From Juglans regia (Eukaryota; Streptophyta; Magnoliopsida; Fagales; Juglandaceae), in contig NC_049909.1 in NCBI RefSeq assembly GCF_001411555.2, positions 3,457,875 through 3,521,874 on the forward strand: a stretch of 64,000 nt of DNA, in the 5' to 3' direction. The notes under the pieces are model-generated. The model was not told the origin of the DNA, did no database searches, and saw only the letters and a list, made by a program, of their open reading frames with translations. Positions 34,968-44,963 of this stretch are shown here, piece by piece (within the stretch, counting starts at the first letter, position 1; the number at the start of each line of letters is the position of its first letter). The translations under genes were made by a program, and so were the position numbers.

Positions 34968-35890
34968 ATGGCTGCAGAACAGACCCCCTCCAAATTCTCT
35001 CTTCATTCTCCCTCCCATTTCATCACTATCAAGTTAACCCATGAAAATTATCTTTTGTCGAAGGCGCAACTTATGCCTTACCTCAATAGTCAAAACGTTT
35101 ATGGGTTCATCAATGGCACCATTAATGCCCCAACTCTGCTTGATCCCACAAAGCCAAGTTCTAAATATTTGGCTTGGAAACAGCAAGATCAAGGCATCAT
35201 GACCATCCTTATTTCCTCCCTCTCCGAAAATTTAATAGCACATGTCATCGATGCCTCCACCTCACGAGAAATCTGGACCATTCTGCCGGACCTCTTTGCG
35301 TCCAAATCTCAAGCACATACCATGCAACTCTAGTATCAACTCACCACACTCAAGAAAGGTTTGGACTCTATTTCCGATTACTATCAGAAAACAAAACTGA
35401 TTCATACACTTGCAGGTTCTAGTAAAACCTTAACCTCCTCTAATTTCATTACTTATGTGTTGGCTGGCCTGGGCACCAATTTTGACTCAAGTGTTACTTC
35501 AATCACTACCCGTGTTGATCCCCTCACCCCATCTCAAGTCTATAGCCACCTTCTCACCCATGAAACCAGACTTTCCCACTAGCAAACCATACTTACCTCT
35601 TCCCCTGAGTTCTTGGCTAATTTCACCACCACAAATACAACAAACTTCAGTAATAGAGACAGGGGTTCATCTCGAGGTAGAGGAGGTCACAGGGGTTGTG
35701 ACCGTGGTTGTAATGGTGGTCGGTTCACTCCCTCCCACTTCACTCCAAATCATCCCTCGTGTCAAGTGTGTGGCTGACAAGGTCACACTGCCCTTCAATG
35801 CTATTATAGATTTGATCACAGCCATCAATCCCCACCTCCTCCTTCTCTATCAGCTCATTTTACCTCTGCCTATCTTTTCTCAGTGACACT
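34968..35890 (+). pseudogene. Gag of the second copia element, broken
   Basis: ATG 34968 opens MAAEQTPSKFSLHSPSHFIT, then KLTHENYLLSKAQLMPYLNS, and the UBN2-type gag domain (IDASTSREIWTILPDLFASK). A TAG at 35331-35333 is followed by in-frame continuation (TLKKGLDSISDYYQKTKLIH). Further stops and a frame change precede a degraded zinc knuckle (CQVCG then a stop, then QGHTALQCYY) at about 35763-35805. It parallels the gag of the first copia element but is a different family. Confidence 0.85.
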
Positions 35891-38800
35891 GCGTCATCTG
35901 TTGATAATAATTGGTATCCTGATTCTGCAGCGACTCATCACTTTACTCACAATTTTTCTAATTTATCTCTGAATCCATTTGAGTATAAGGGAGATGAGCA
36001 AGTACGTATAGGCGATGGCAACTCTCTATCCATTAATCATGTTGGCAGCTCCATGGTTCCTTCATCATCTGGCAATCTTATTCTCTTTCAACTCTATCAT
36101 GTTCCATCACTTTCAAAAAATTTAATCTCTGTTAAAAACTTTTGTGAGGATAATTTTGTCGTCTTTAAGTTTAATTCATCTTGTTTCTATGTGAAGGATT
36201 CCCGCACCAAGAAAATACTCCTCCAAGGACCTACTAGCAATGGCATGTATGTCTTACCCTCTATGCCAGTCTCTCACCAAGCTCTCACTACTTCCCGAGT
36301 CCTTCCTTTTTAGTGGCACGTATGTTTAGGACATCCGTCTATGCGACTTGTCCAGCGAATAATCTCACAACTGTCTCTACCTGTGGAGGCTTCTCCAAAA
36401 ACTAGGTTATGCTCATCTTGTTGTCAAGCAAAACTCCACCAACTTCCCTATGCCTCCTCTGAGTCTCGAACCACAGCTCCTTTACAATTTATGTTTACTG
36501 ATGTCTGGGGTATTGCTCCCATGTTGTTAAGGGGTGGTTTTCGTTATTACTTGTCTTTTGTTGATGACTACAGTAGATTTACATGGATGTTTCCCTTAAA
36601 ATGTAAATATGATGTAGTTTAAGTCTTTTTATCTTTCAAACGACATGTTGAAACACTTCTTAATGCAAAAATTCGTGTCTTACAATCTGATTGGGGAGGC
36701 GAATTTCGATCTCTCAATACTATTTTACATTCCTTTGGCATTTCACACTGTTTATCTTGTCCATATGCTCATTCTCAAAATGGATCCGTTGAAAGGAAAC
36801 ACTAGCATATTGTAGAAACAGGATTAGCACTCATTGCTCATTCATCTTCACCTCAAAAAATTCATTCGACGCCTTTACCACCGTTGTTTATTTGATTAAC
36901 CGACTTCCCACACATGTGCTAAATAATAAATCACCTTTTGAAATGTTGTGGAGTAAATGTCCGAACTAAAATTTTTTGAAAACTTTCGGATGTCTCTGTT
37001 GGCCCAATCTTAGACCATACAATAAACATAAAATAAATTATCGATCCCTTCCCTGTGTCTTACTTGGATATAGTCCTGATCACCATGGTTATTTTTGTTT
37101 CCATATTCCCACTTCCAGAATGTATGTGTCTCGAGATGTCTTGTTTGATGAATGTGTTTTTCCTTTTCAACGGACCATTTCCAATCCGACTTCTTCTACT
37201 CAATCAAGTTTGCCCATTTCTCTAATACGACCCACTGATATTCCTTCGTCTAATCCATCTCTAGCTCACTCACGACCTAGCACTCCAACACCTTTCATTC
37301 CTTCTACTTCTAATGCTTAAAGCCCACGGCCCACTTCTCCCAATCCATCTCTAGCTGACTCACGGTCCAACAACTCAACACTCAGCCCCTCCAATATTTC
37401 TCCAGAATCTTCCACCTCCCTCAGTCCATCCAATATTTCATCTAGGGCTCACTCGACATCTCCAGAAGCATCTTCTTCTCCATTGCGATCCTCCCATGCT
37501 CATCACATTCGAACTCGCTCCAAGTCTCACCTTCACTTCCCAAAAATTCGAACCGACGGAACAATAGCTTGGCCAAAGCCTCACGCTCATGTCACCTCGG
37601 TAACTACTCCTGATGAACCTTCCTCAGTCACTAAGGCGTCCAAGTTTCCCAATGGAGGAAAGCCATGCAAGTTGAGTTTGATGCCCTTCTCTCCAATAAC
37701 ACTTGGAGTTTAGTCCCTCCCACTTCCTCTCAAAACCTTGTTGGATGCAGATGGATTTTCAAAACAAAATACCTCTCTGATGGCTCGATCAAGCGACACA
37801 AAGCACGACTAGTAGCCAAAGGCTATAGTCAACTCGAGGGACTGGATTATTCAGAAACTTTTAGTCCAGTAGTGAAGCCTACGACTATCAGGTTGGTGCT
37901 TTCTATAGCAATTTCTGCTCAATGACCGATTCATCAATTAGATGTGCAAAATGCTTTTTTGCATGATTCTCTCGATGAAACTGCTTTTATGTCTCAGCCC
38001 ACGGGGTTTGTTCATCCTCAGTTTCCTCATTATGTGTGTAAGCTCAACCAAGCATTATACGGCCTCAAATAGGCCCCTCGTGCCTGGTATGCATGACTGA
38101 GTAGGAAGTTGCTTGAGCTGGGTTTTGTTATTTCAAAATCTGACACTTCATTGTTCATTTATCGCCATCAATCAGTGGTTATTTATTTCCTAGTTTATGT
38201 TGATGATGTGGTTTTAACTGGATCTGATTCAAATTCCCTTACACAGCTTATTCATAAGCTTGGTATTGATTTTCTGTAACACCCCGTTCCCGGAGGTCCG
38301 GAGAGTTAACTCTTAATAACTAAAATCAATTTAAATAACACAACTATAAACTCCAGAAAAATCTCATAAAATGTTAATACACTTAATCAAACCAAAAATC
38401 TAAGTTCCTCCATGGCGACATTAAATAAATCCCCAATAACATAAATTAAAAATTCTCCAAAAACTCGAAAACATCCTCAACTCATCAAATCAAATACCTG
38501 AAAAATAAATCAGCTTACTAACTACGACTCTCAAATAAGCATTTGTACCCTCAGGCACTTATTCCACTACGATCATCACACGTTGCTAAACTTTCTACTC
38601 TTGCTCCCCAGCTGAACCATCAAAATTATCTGAAAAATATATGGAGATAAAGGGTGAGTTATCAACAACTCAGTAAGCAGAGAACATATACCAGTGTATA
38701 AACATGAGCATTTACAGAAATCAGAATGCAGAACAAAACATTTTTCATTTTCAGAGTGCGGAAGCGGAACATGTTATCAAAATATCAGAGCAAAGATTTA

Positions 38801-38974
38801 GAAATAATTTCATTCAAAATATTCTTTGGCATAGCATAAATGATCATCATCATCATCAGAACATCATATCAGAACAGAGGCCATGTATAACCCCCGTGGT
38901 AGGGTTGTGCATCTGCGGATAGCCAAGCAGAACCTAAAACACTCTGTCATCAAGGTGTGCCCTCAAAACAGAGA

Positions 38975-39125
38975 CCACTACTATAACCCGTGGCAGGGCC
39001 GTATCCACTATTATTACCCGTGGTTGGGCCATATCCACTATTATAACCCGTGGTTGGGCCGTAACCACTATTGTAACCCGTGGTTGGGCCGTATGCCACT
39101 ATTATCACCCATGGCAGGGCCGTAA
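38975..39125 (-). repeat. 30-bp tandem repeats with GTGG/CCAC stem
   Basis: Five units of about 30 bp begin ACCCGTGGTTGGGCCGTAAC or close variants. Each has GTGG and CCAC arms; in one unit the arms extend to GTGGTT (39050-39055) and AACCAC (39063-39068). The regular spacing superficially resembles a CRISPR array, but repeats are contiguous with no unique spacers. Confidence 0.9.
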
Positions 39126-40079
39126 CTGAGCAGAACGGAAACAAAATCAAATTCAGAATCAGAGAGTCATGCCAAACGTTTTCAGAAATCACATCTTATC
39201 CAACAGAGTACTGAACAAAAATCTTCGGAACAGAACAAAATCATATCACAACATAATTTATGCACAAATTTCATATTCGCTCTCATTTTCAAAGTTCAGA
39301 AACAGAATGTCAAAAATAAGCTCATGTCTACACTAGTCATGACAGAAAATACTTTCTTTTTAAACAGAATCTCATGAGTAATGCAGAACAAATAACTGAG
39401 GTAGTTCAAATTTATTTTCATAACAAAATATGCATATTTTCCAAAAAGGACCTCAGTTCATTTTATTTAATGCAAAGTCTAGCATAGGAACCCCACTTAC
39501 CTGAACTTCTTAACTTTTCAGAATTTTCCTCAAAATGTCGAACAATTAACAATCGTCACCTATCAAATAATCAAGTAATTCCCGTAAATTTCCAATCAAC
39601 CACTTATTTCGATATTTAATCCTAAATTTCTAAAATAACCTACTTAATTCCTCAAAATCTAAAATTTCATAACCTTAAAATTTATCATCTTTTTCTAAAA
39701 TCGCCACTGTCCAATTGATAACTTTGACTAAAATCATTTAAAAAAATCTAACTTATTTATTAATGAAAACAACTTATAAAGTTCAATACTAGATAATATA
39801 ATTATCCCAAAATATTTTAAAGTAAACCATAACTATTATTAAATAGACTAAAACATATCTAAAATGTAAAAACAACATTACTCTAATATTATTTACTTTT
39901 AAAAAAAAACTTTACTTAATAACATAATAAAATAATTTTCTGTAATCATAATTAAATAACAGTGTACTAATACATAATAAAATATAAAAGCCCATTAATA
40001 AAACATGCAGTGAAGGGCATTACGGTAATTTCAATTGATTCCTTGAAATGTAACCAAAACAGAACCTACGTAACTGAAT

Positions 40080-40800
40080 AACGTGCATGGCGAAAACTAA
40101 CCAAGGGAAACCGAGACAAGCGTCGAGGGTGAGGCGCGACGGGGCTGACTGGAGGGACTGCGGTGGCGCGGCAGAAGAGCAGGAGCGCAGCGAAGCTTCC
40201 GTCAAGCAGCGCTGGGCACTAGAGAAGGAGAGGAAAAAGTGGGCGAGAGAGGGCGGAGAGAAAGGAAGGAGTAACCGAGGGAGGTACTCACCGCGAGAGA
40301 CAAGGCGGAACTGAGGTGGCTCGAGGCTGAAGGAAAAGTGACAACCGGCGGATTCTATGGCTGGTTCGATAGTTTTCCCAACGTACGGTGGTGGCTAACC
40401 GTGTTAGTGGTGATGCTCTGTTTTTGAGAGGAGAAACAGAGGATTTTAATTTGGTAAAAGCATGGATTGCTGTTTCCCGTGGCTGTCGAAAGCATTTTCT
40501 GAGGGTTTTTCTAGGCGTCGGGGGAGGACGAACCGGGCAGCAGTGGTGACGAACATGTTTGGGCTTCCGTGAGGGTGTTGGACGGCAACGGGGATGGCTG
40601 AAAGGTGCAGAGAAAACTATGGGAAACCGAAAGGAGAGGGAGAGAAAAATCACAGGAAGCGGCTATTCTAGGTCTTCATCATGCACACTAGTGGTTGGCT
40701 ACGGATGCAAGGTTGACGTGAATGGTTGCTGCGTCGAGGGCTACGGATTGCTGTTTGCGCCGGGAGGAGTTTCTAGCGGCGGCAGTGTTGGGTAAAAATC
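40080..40800 (-). other. GC-rich segment downstream of the putative LTR promoter
   Basis: This block is clearly more GC-rich than its flanks and contains short overlapping open frames on both strands without domains (40087-40314, 40288-40653, 40559-40795). It follows the TATA stretch at 40828-40838 on the minus strand, as in the 6-kb element. I regard the frames as compositional. Confidence 0.5.
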
Positions 40801-40827
40801 TCAATGCTTGGGAAAAACATAAGCATC

Positions 40828-40838
40828 TATATATATAT
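40828..40838 (-). promoter_or_regulatory. TATA stretch of the 2.8-kb LTR-like element
   Basis: TATATATATAGATGC on the minus strand lies about 265 bp from the inferred 5' end. Its placement before a GC-rich leader matches the arrangement at 8081-8087. Confidence 0.4.
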
Positions 40839-41986
40839 GAGGTGAACCCTAGAGAGTCGAGAGAGATGTGTGTGCATGCATGCCGTGAACGAATGCATGT
40901 GTGTACGCATGCTGTGCGATGGAAAAAAATATAAGTCGTGCGAAAAAATAATATAGACGGAAAGAGAAGGAAACGAAAAAAAAAACAAGCGGGGAGAATA
41001 AAAAAAATAATAAAAAATAAATAAATAAACGGCATAGATCTCCAAATAAAAAAAAAAAAAATCATAGTCCAACTATACCAATCTTGGATGCGGGTGTTAC
41101 ATTTTCCTTTGAAAGATCTAGGTCCTTTGAATTATTTTTTGGGTATTGTGTGTCACCGAACCTCCACAGGACTTGTTCTTTTTCAAAGAAAATACATCCT
41201 TGATTTACTCAAGAAAACAAATATGGCTAATTGCAAGCTTATCAGTAGCCCAATGTCCCCTTCAACTAAACTTTATGTTTTTTACTCTACCTCTATGGAA
41301 GACCCATCGCTTTACAGGAGTGTGGTAGGTAGCTTGCAATACTTGCTATTTGCAAGACCAGATTTAGCCTTCTCAGTAAATAGAGTCCGTCAATTCATGC
41401 ATGCACCCTCTGTTTCTCACTGGCAATCAGTAAAGCGCATATTATGCTATTTGAAGCAAATTGTGGATCATGGCTTAATCATCACACCATCCCTTTCTCC
41501 TGCTCTATCTGCTTTTTCAGATGCCGATTGGGCAGGATGCCCAGATGACAAAATCCATAGGAGGCTATTGTGTGTTCTATGGTAAAAATTTGATTTGTTG
41601 GAGCTCCAAGAAGCAGTCAACCATTGCTAAATCCAGCACAAAGGCTGAATACAAGGTCTTAGCTAATGCAACCTGTGAACTCATTTGGGTACAGTTTCTA
41701 CTTTCAAAATTGGGCATTTTTCTGTTCAAGCCTCCTATTCTCTACTGTGATAACTTGGGAGCTACCTACCTCTTAGTTAATCCAGTGATGCATTCCCGAA
41801 CGAAGCATGTTGATATTGATTACCATTTTGTACAGGATCGCATTTATAACAAGACTCTACAAGTCTCCTTTCTCTCGAGTAAAGATCAAATAGCGGATGT
41901 TCTTACCAAACCACTGTCCATGCCACATTTTGTTTACTTCGATTGAGCCTCATAGTACTTCCAGGACTGCTTGTCTCGCAGGGGCA

Positions 41987-42186
41987 TATTAGCAATAACA
42001 ACACAGATGAAGAGGCCAGCACAGCGTCCTCAACAAATAAGCAAATTATCGCACAAGCTATGGAATAATAGTCTAGAATACATTTACCCTTGCATACGTG
42101 TCCCATTTTGTTAGAAATAATATTCTCATCCTTTATGTATAAATAGGTACTATGTACTGCATATCATATTCAAGGAAATACAAACA
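41987..42186 (+). repeat. 3' LTR of the second copia element, truncated
   Basis: Begins TATTAGCAATAAC after a purine-rich AGGGGCA tract, matches 34695-34888, and stops at GAAATACAAACA where the 5' copy continues for about 38 bp more. TATA box conserved at about 42138-42146. Confidence 0.85.
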
Positions 42187-42648
42187 GTTTCTGGGTAGGA
42201 ACATCAGAGACTAAGGGCAGGTTTGGTAACCAAAACAAAACACAAAATTCTTATCTCATCTCATCTTATCATTACACATTTTTCAAATCTCCATACAAAA
42301 TATAATAAACAATTCAACTTTTTCAAATCCCAATACACATTTTTCAAATCCCAAAACAATAATAATATTAAAACATAATATTTTAAACTTCAAAACAAAA
42401 TACAAAATTCTCATCTCACCCCCCAAACCTGCCCTAATGGGTTTTGGTAGAATGTGGTTTATGAAAAAATGCCTGACTATTGCACCATATGTAGGCAACA
42501 AGGACACCTGGCATGTGTTTGTAGAAATGCCTCTAAGAATATCATGTCAACTAGAAGGAAAGACAAGGCTCCGAAATATCAGTACATTGTTAAAAGCTCC
42601 GGTGCAGTCGGAGGAAGAGCACGGTGCCTATCCCCATTAAGTTTATAA
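42187..42648 (+). pseudogene. DUF4283/zinc-knuckle protein, C-terminal part (continued from 34697)
   Basis: After the copia element the frame reads FWVGTSE, is interrupted by the MITE at 42215-42434, and continues TNGFW, a TAG, then NVVYEKMPDYCTICRQQGHL and ACVCRN. This is the CCHC knuckle (CX2CX4HX4C) that usually follows DUF4283. The TAG sits where the family usually has Gln. Removing the MITE and one TAA keeps the frame. It proves that copia and MITE hit the same older gene. Confidence 0.8.
42215..42434. mobile_element. Tourist-like (PIF/Harbinger) MITE, 220 bp
   Basis: Perfect 12-bp terminal inverted repeats GGGCAGGTTTGG and CCAAACCTGCCC, with a TAA duplication on both sides (42212-42214 and 42435-42437). 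The inside is AT-rich with ACAAAATTCTYATCTCA near both ends and has no coding potential. The 3-bp TAA/TTA target and GGGC..GTTTGG terminus are typical of Tourist-like MITEs. Confidence 0.9.
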
Positions 42649-44963
42649 TCTTTTGTAAGTTTAGGATATTTAATTGCATTTGGGCAACAAACAATTATGG
42701 AGTACTATTATTGGAGTTGGGCGATGAACAAACCTTGGTTTGTAATGTTTAGACAATGAAGAGGTTGACTTATGGATATTGTTCTTCATGGGCGAGTAAT
42801 GTATAAACCTTTGGTACTATTGTTATTAGTTCTTACTAATACCTTTTATTTCTCATTGCAACTTTTATACCCACGTGTGCTTAGCATATGAGCACACGAG
42901 TTCTTACATCATGTAAGAGACGTGAGCCCATTTGACATGCGTCCTGGGCACCATGATTTCTCTCCAAACCATAACCGAGGGGGCTGGGGGGCGCAACAAT
43001 GGTGGCTCCAAGGCTGGGGCCAGTATGGGGTGGTTAGATTCGGCCCCTCATGGTGCCTAGTGGGGAGGACTTACATCCCTTGACAGTCATTTTTTTTCTT
43101 ATCTTTTTTCCTTCTTGGTATTAATTTTTTAGTAATTTGGATATATTTTTAAGTTTTAAAATAATTGTAAAAGAGTTGTAGGAAATTTTTTCTTAATAGT
43201 TCAAATTGCATCTGTTATTCGTAGTTTATGGACTTATAAATCAAATAATATAAAAACGACCAAGCTGTTTAAGCTCACATAGAGACACACCCATAAGTTC
43301 AAGTAGATTTTTGCTTTCTCCACCAAAGTGCGAGTTTGGGTATGAATCTAAAAATCAATTCCCCACACACACACATATATATGGCTTTATCTTAAATTAA
43401 GATGTTCTTTTTCTACCTAAACAAACACTTGGCTGTGGGGCCTGTCTCTCAATTTCACCCTTGAAGAAATGGTTCATCCATACGTGCTGGGCCACTTTTG
43501 TATATGGGTAATGTTACTTATCATCTCAATTTTCATCATTCTTGCATTATTCTATGATGTAGTATTAAGTGATTGAAAATTATTTATTACATTCCACTTG
43601 ATAATCTATTATTTAAAATCGTATCATGAGATGATAAGAAGATGATGAAAGTTAAAATGATGAATAAATTTTTTCTTTATATATTGATTATGAAGCACCA
43701 AGCGTTTGAACTTTGTGAAGAGTTCCCAGACACTCTGAATGGTATTTCTCTTTTGAAATCTCGTCCAAGCCGTACAACTCTTCGTTCCAAGGAGTATACT
43801 CGTAGTAAACTTGGCCGTAAATAACGCCGGCGATTTTATTCAATTTATGAACGAGAATCGTCTATTCGAGGGTTGGTCCGATCTTATGTCAACGCAATTC
43901 AAATCATCATCATGAGGGAGACTACTACTACTAACAGTGCTGCACTTTTTGAACATGAGTCCTATTGACTAATATAACTTTTAGTGAAGTTGAATTCCTT
44001 ATCAGCATGGGTTGTCACTTTTCTTTCCTTTTTTTTTTATAATTCTTTAAGCCTATGGGCTGTCACTTTATTATTCCATAATGGATAATGGAACGTGTTT
44101 TGGGTCAATTGGATAGCAAAATCCTTGTCTCCAGTCAGCAAGCTGCGCACTAAAATTAAACCTTCAAATCACGCCGATTGTCTAGATATTCTCTCTTTCC
44201 CAGAATGTTAGAAATGGCTCAGCCTTGGGCTAATTAACGTGCAGGAGGGATTAAGTAGTTGTACAGCCAACCTTGAGGCTTTTTAGCACTGGCACGGTGG
44301 CACCTGCCCAAACAGGCAGCAAGCAAATGTTTCAAGCTAGCCAATCTGATCAACATGCACACAACAAGCATCTCTCCTCTTCCTACCCTAATGTGAGCTA
44401 CTTCTGACCGTGTCCCTTGGCTCAATGGGGCTATTGATCCAAAGATTGTATCTCATGAAATAGTGATTTCAACTATGAAACAGAGAAACAATAAGATACG
44501 TACCTTTTTATGCTCCTTAGGTATGTGATAACTTAGATGACCATGGAAACAAAGATTGATTAGACCATTCTTTTTCTGACCAAGTGGTACAAGATCTAGA
44601 AATCTGCATGATCACCTCCTTTACATACTTATTTTGCTTCTCAGTTCAAGATGGTCTGCTTCAGCATGATCAGACATTTACGCCCATAAATACATGGATT
44701 AAAGTATTATATGGGACGGCATGATACATCATTTAAACATAATGCCTTGTTAACCTATAACCTTAATAAAAAGCTTTATCAGATGAAAGAAAACTAAGAA
44801 GCTTCAAATTGGCATGGTAACTTAGAAGTTTTCAATTTTAACCGAACATTTGAGGGCAAAAGAGAAGTAAAACAGAAAAGCTTCTTAATAGGTTCAGGTT
44901 GTTGATTTGCTATCATTTCAGAAGGGGTGACCACAGCCACCACCAGTAAACTACCTAAAAGGA
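42649..44963. other. Intergenic region left of the Ninja-family gene
   Basis: No domain, tRNA or rRNA was recognised. It holds a candidate fold-back MITE (43514-43665) and, near the right side, the 3' flank of the Ninja-family gene. The frames 43642-43824 and 44234-44425 (minus) are short and unmatched; the latter has no recognisable domain. Confidence 0.45.
43514..43665. repeat. Candidate fold-back MITE
   Basis: The left side (TTATCATCTCAATTTTCATC and TATGATGTAGTATTAAG) pairs imperfectly with the reverse complement of the right side (GATGATAAGAAGATGATGAA). No certain target duplication is visible and the match is imperfect. Confidence 0.4.

Larger units (their letters stand above)
38275..41101 (-). 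mobile_element. LTR-like insertion (2827 bp) in copia RT, probable solo LTR
   Basis: Ends are TGTAACACCCCG and CGGGTGTTACA, with a perfect 5-bp duplication TTTTC at 38270-38274 and 41102-41106. Precise removal restores the RT reading frame GIDF-PLKDLG. No coding sequence for gag or pol lies inside. The minus orientation is inferred from a block at about 38654-38674 that matches, reversed, the LTR next to gag at 19830, and from a TATA stretch at 40828-40838 followed on the minus strand by GC-rich sequence. It contains a 30-bp tandem array (38975-39125). Confidence 0.85.
35890..41985 (+). pseudogene. Pol of the second copia element, interrupted by an LTR-like insertion
   Basis: Readable blocks are the integrase zinc-finger region (HPSMRLVQRIISQL, CSSCCQAKLHQLPY), the core (FTDVWGIAPM, SDWGGEF, PYAHSQNGSVERKH) and the RT start ([20 protein letters not shown]). 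The RT box LVYVDDVVLTGS is intact at about 38196. The frame then runs into the insertion at 38275 and resumes at 41107 as PLKDLGPLNYFLGIVCHRTS. RNase H follows (FSDADWAGCPDDK, frameshift near 41555, then GGYCVFYGKNLICWSSKKQS) up to SKDQIADVLTKPLSMPHF. Several stops make it inactive. Confidence 0.9.
34695..42186 (+). mobile_element. Second Ty1/copia retrotransposon, inserted in the DUF4283 pseudogene
   Basis: A 5' LTR (about 34695-34925), tRNA-iMet primer site TGGTATCAAGAGCC (34926-34939), gag, pol and a truncated 3' LTR (41987-42186) are present. The LTR pair matches well (AACAACACAGATGAAGAGGC in both), but the 3' copy stops about 38 bp early. The host frame is DUF4283 on the left and resumes as FWVGTSETNGFW, then the CCHC knuckle, on the right. 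A 2827-bp LTR-like element is inserted in its RT region (38275-41101). Because the 3' LTR is truncated, no clean target duplication is visible. Confidence 0.9.

Noticed and set aside
38975..39125. Regular 30-bp repeats resembling a CRISPR array
   Set aside because: Repeats are contiguous with no unique spacers, and the genome is a plant's.
44220..44440. Stretch suspected of being a microRNA precursor (CAGGAGGGAT, TTGGCTCAATGG words)
   Set aside because: No mature plant microRNA sequence I know matches over its full length and no convincing hairpin was found.
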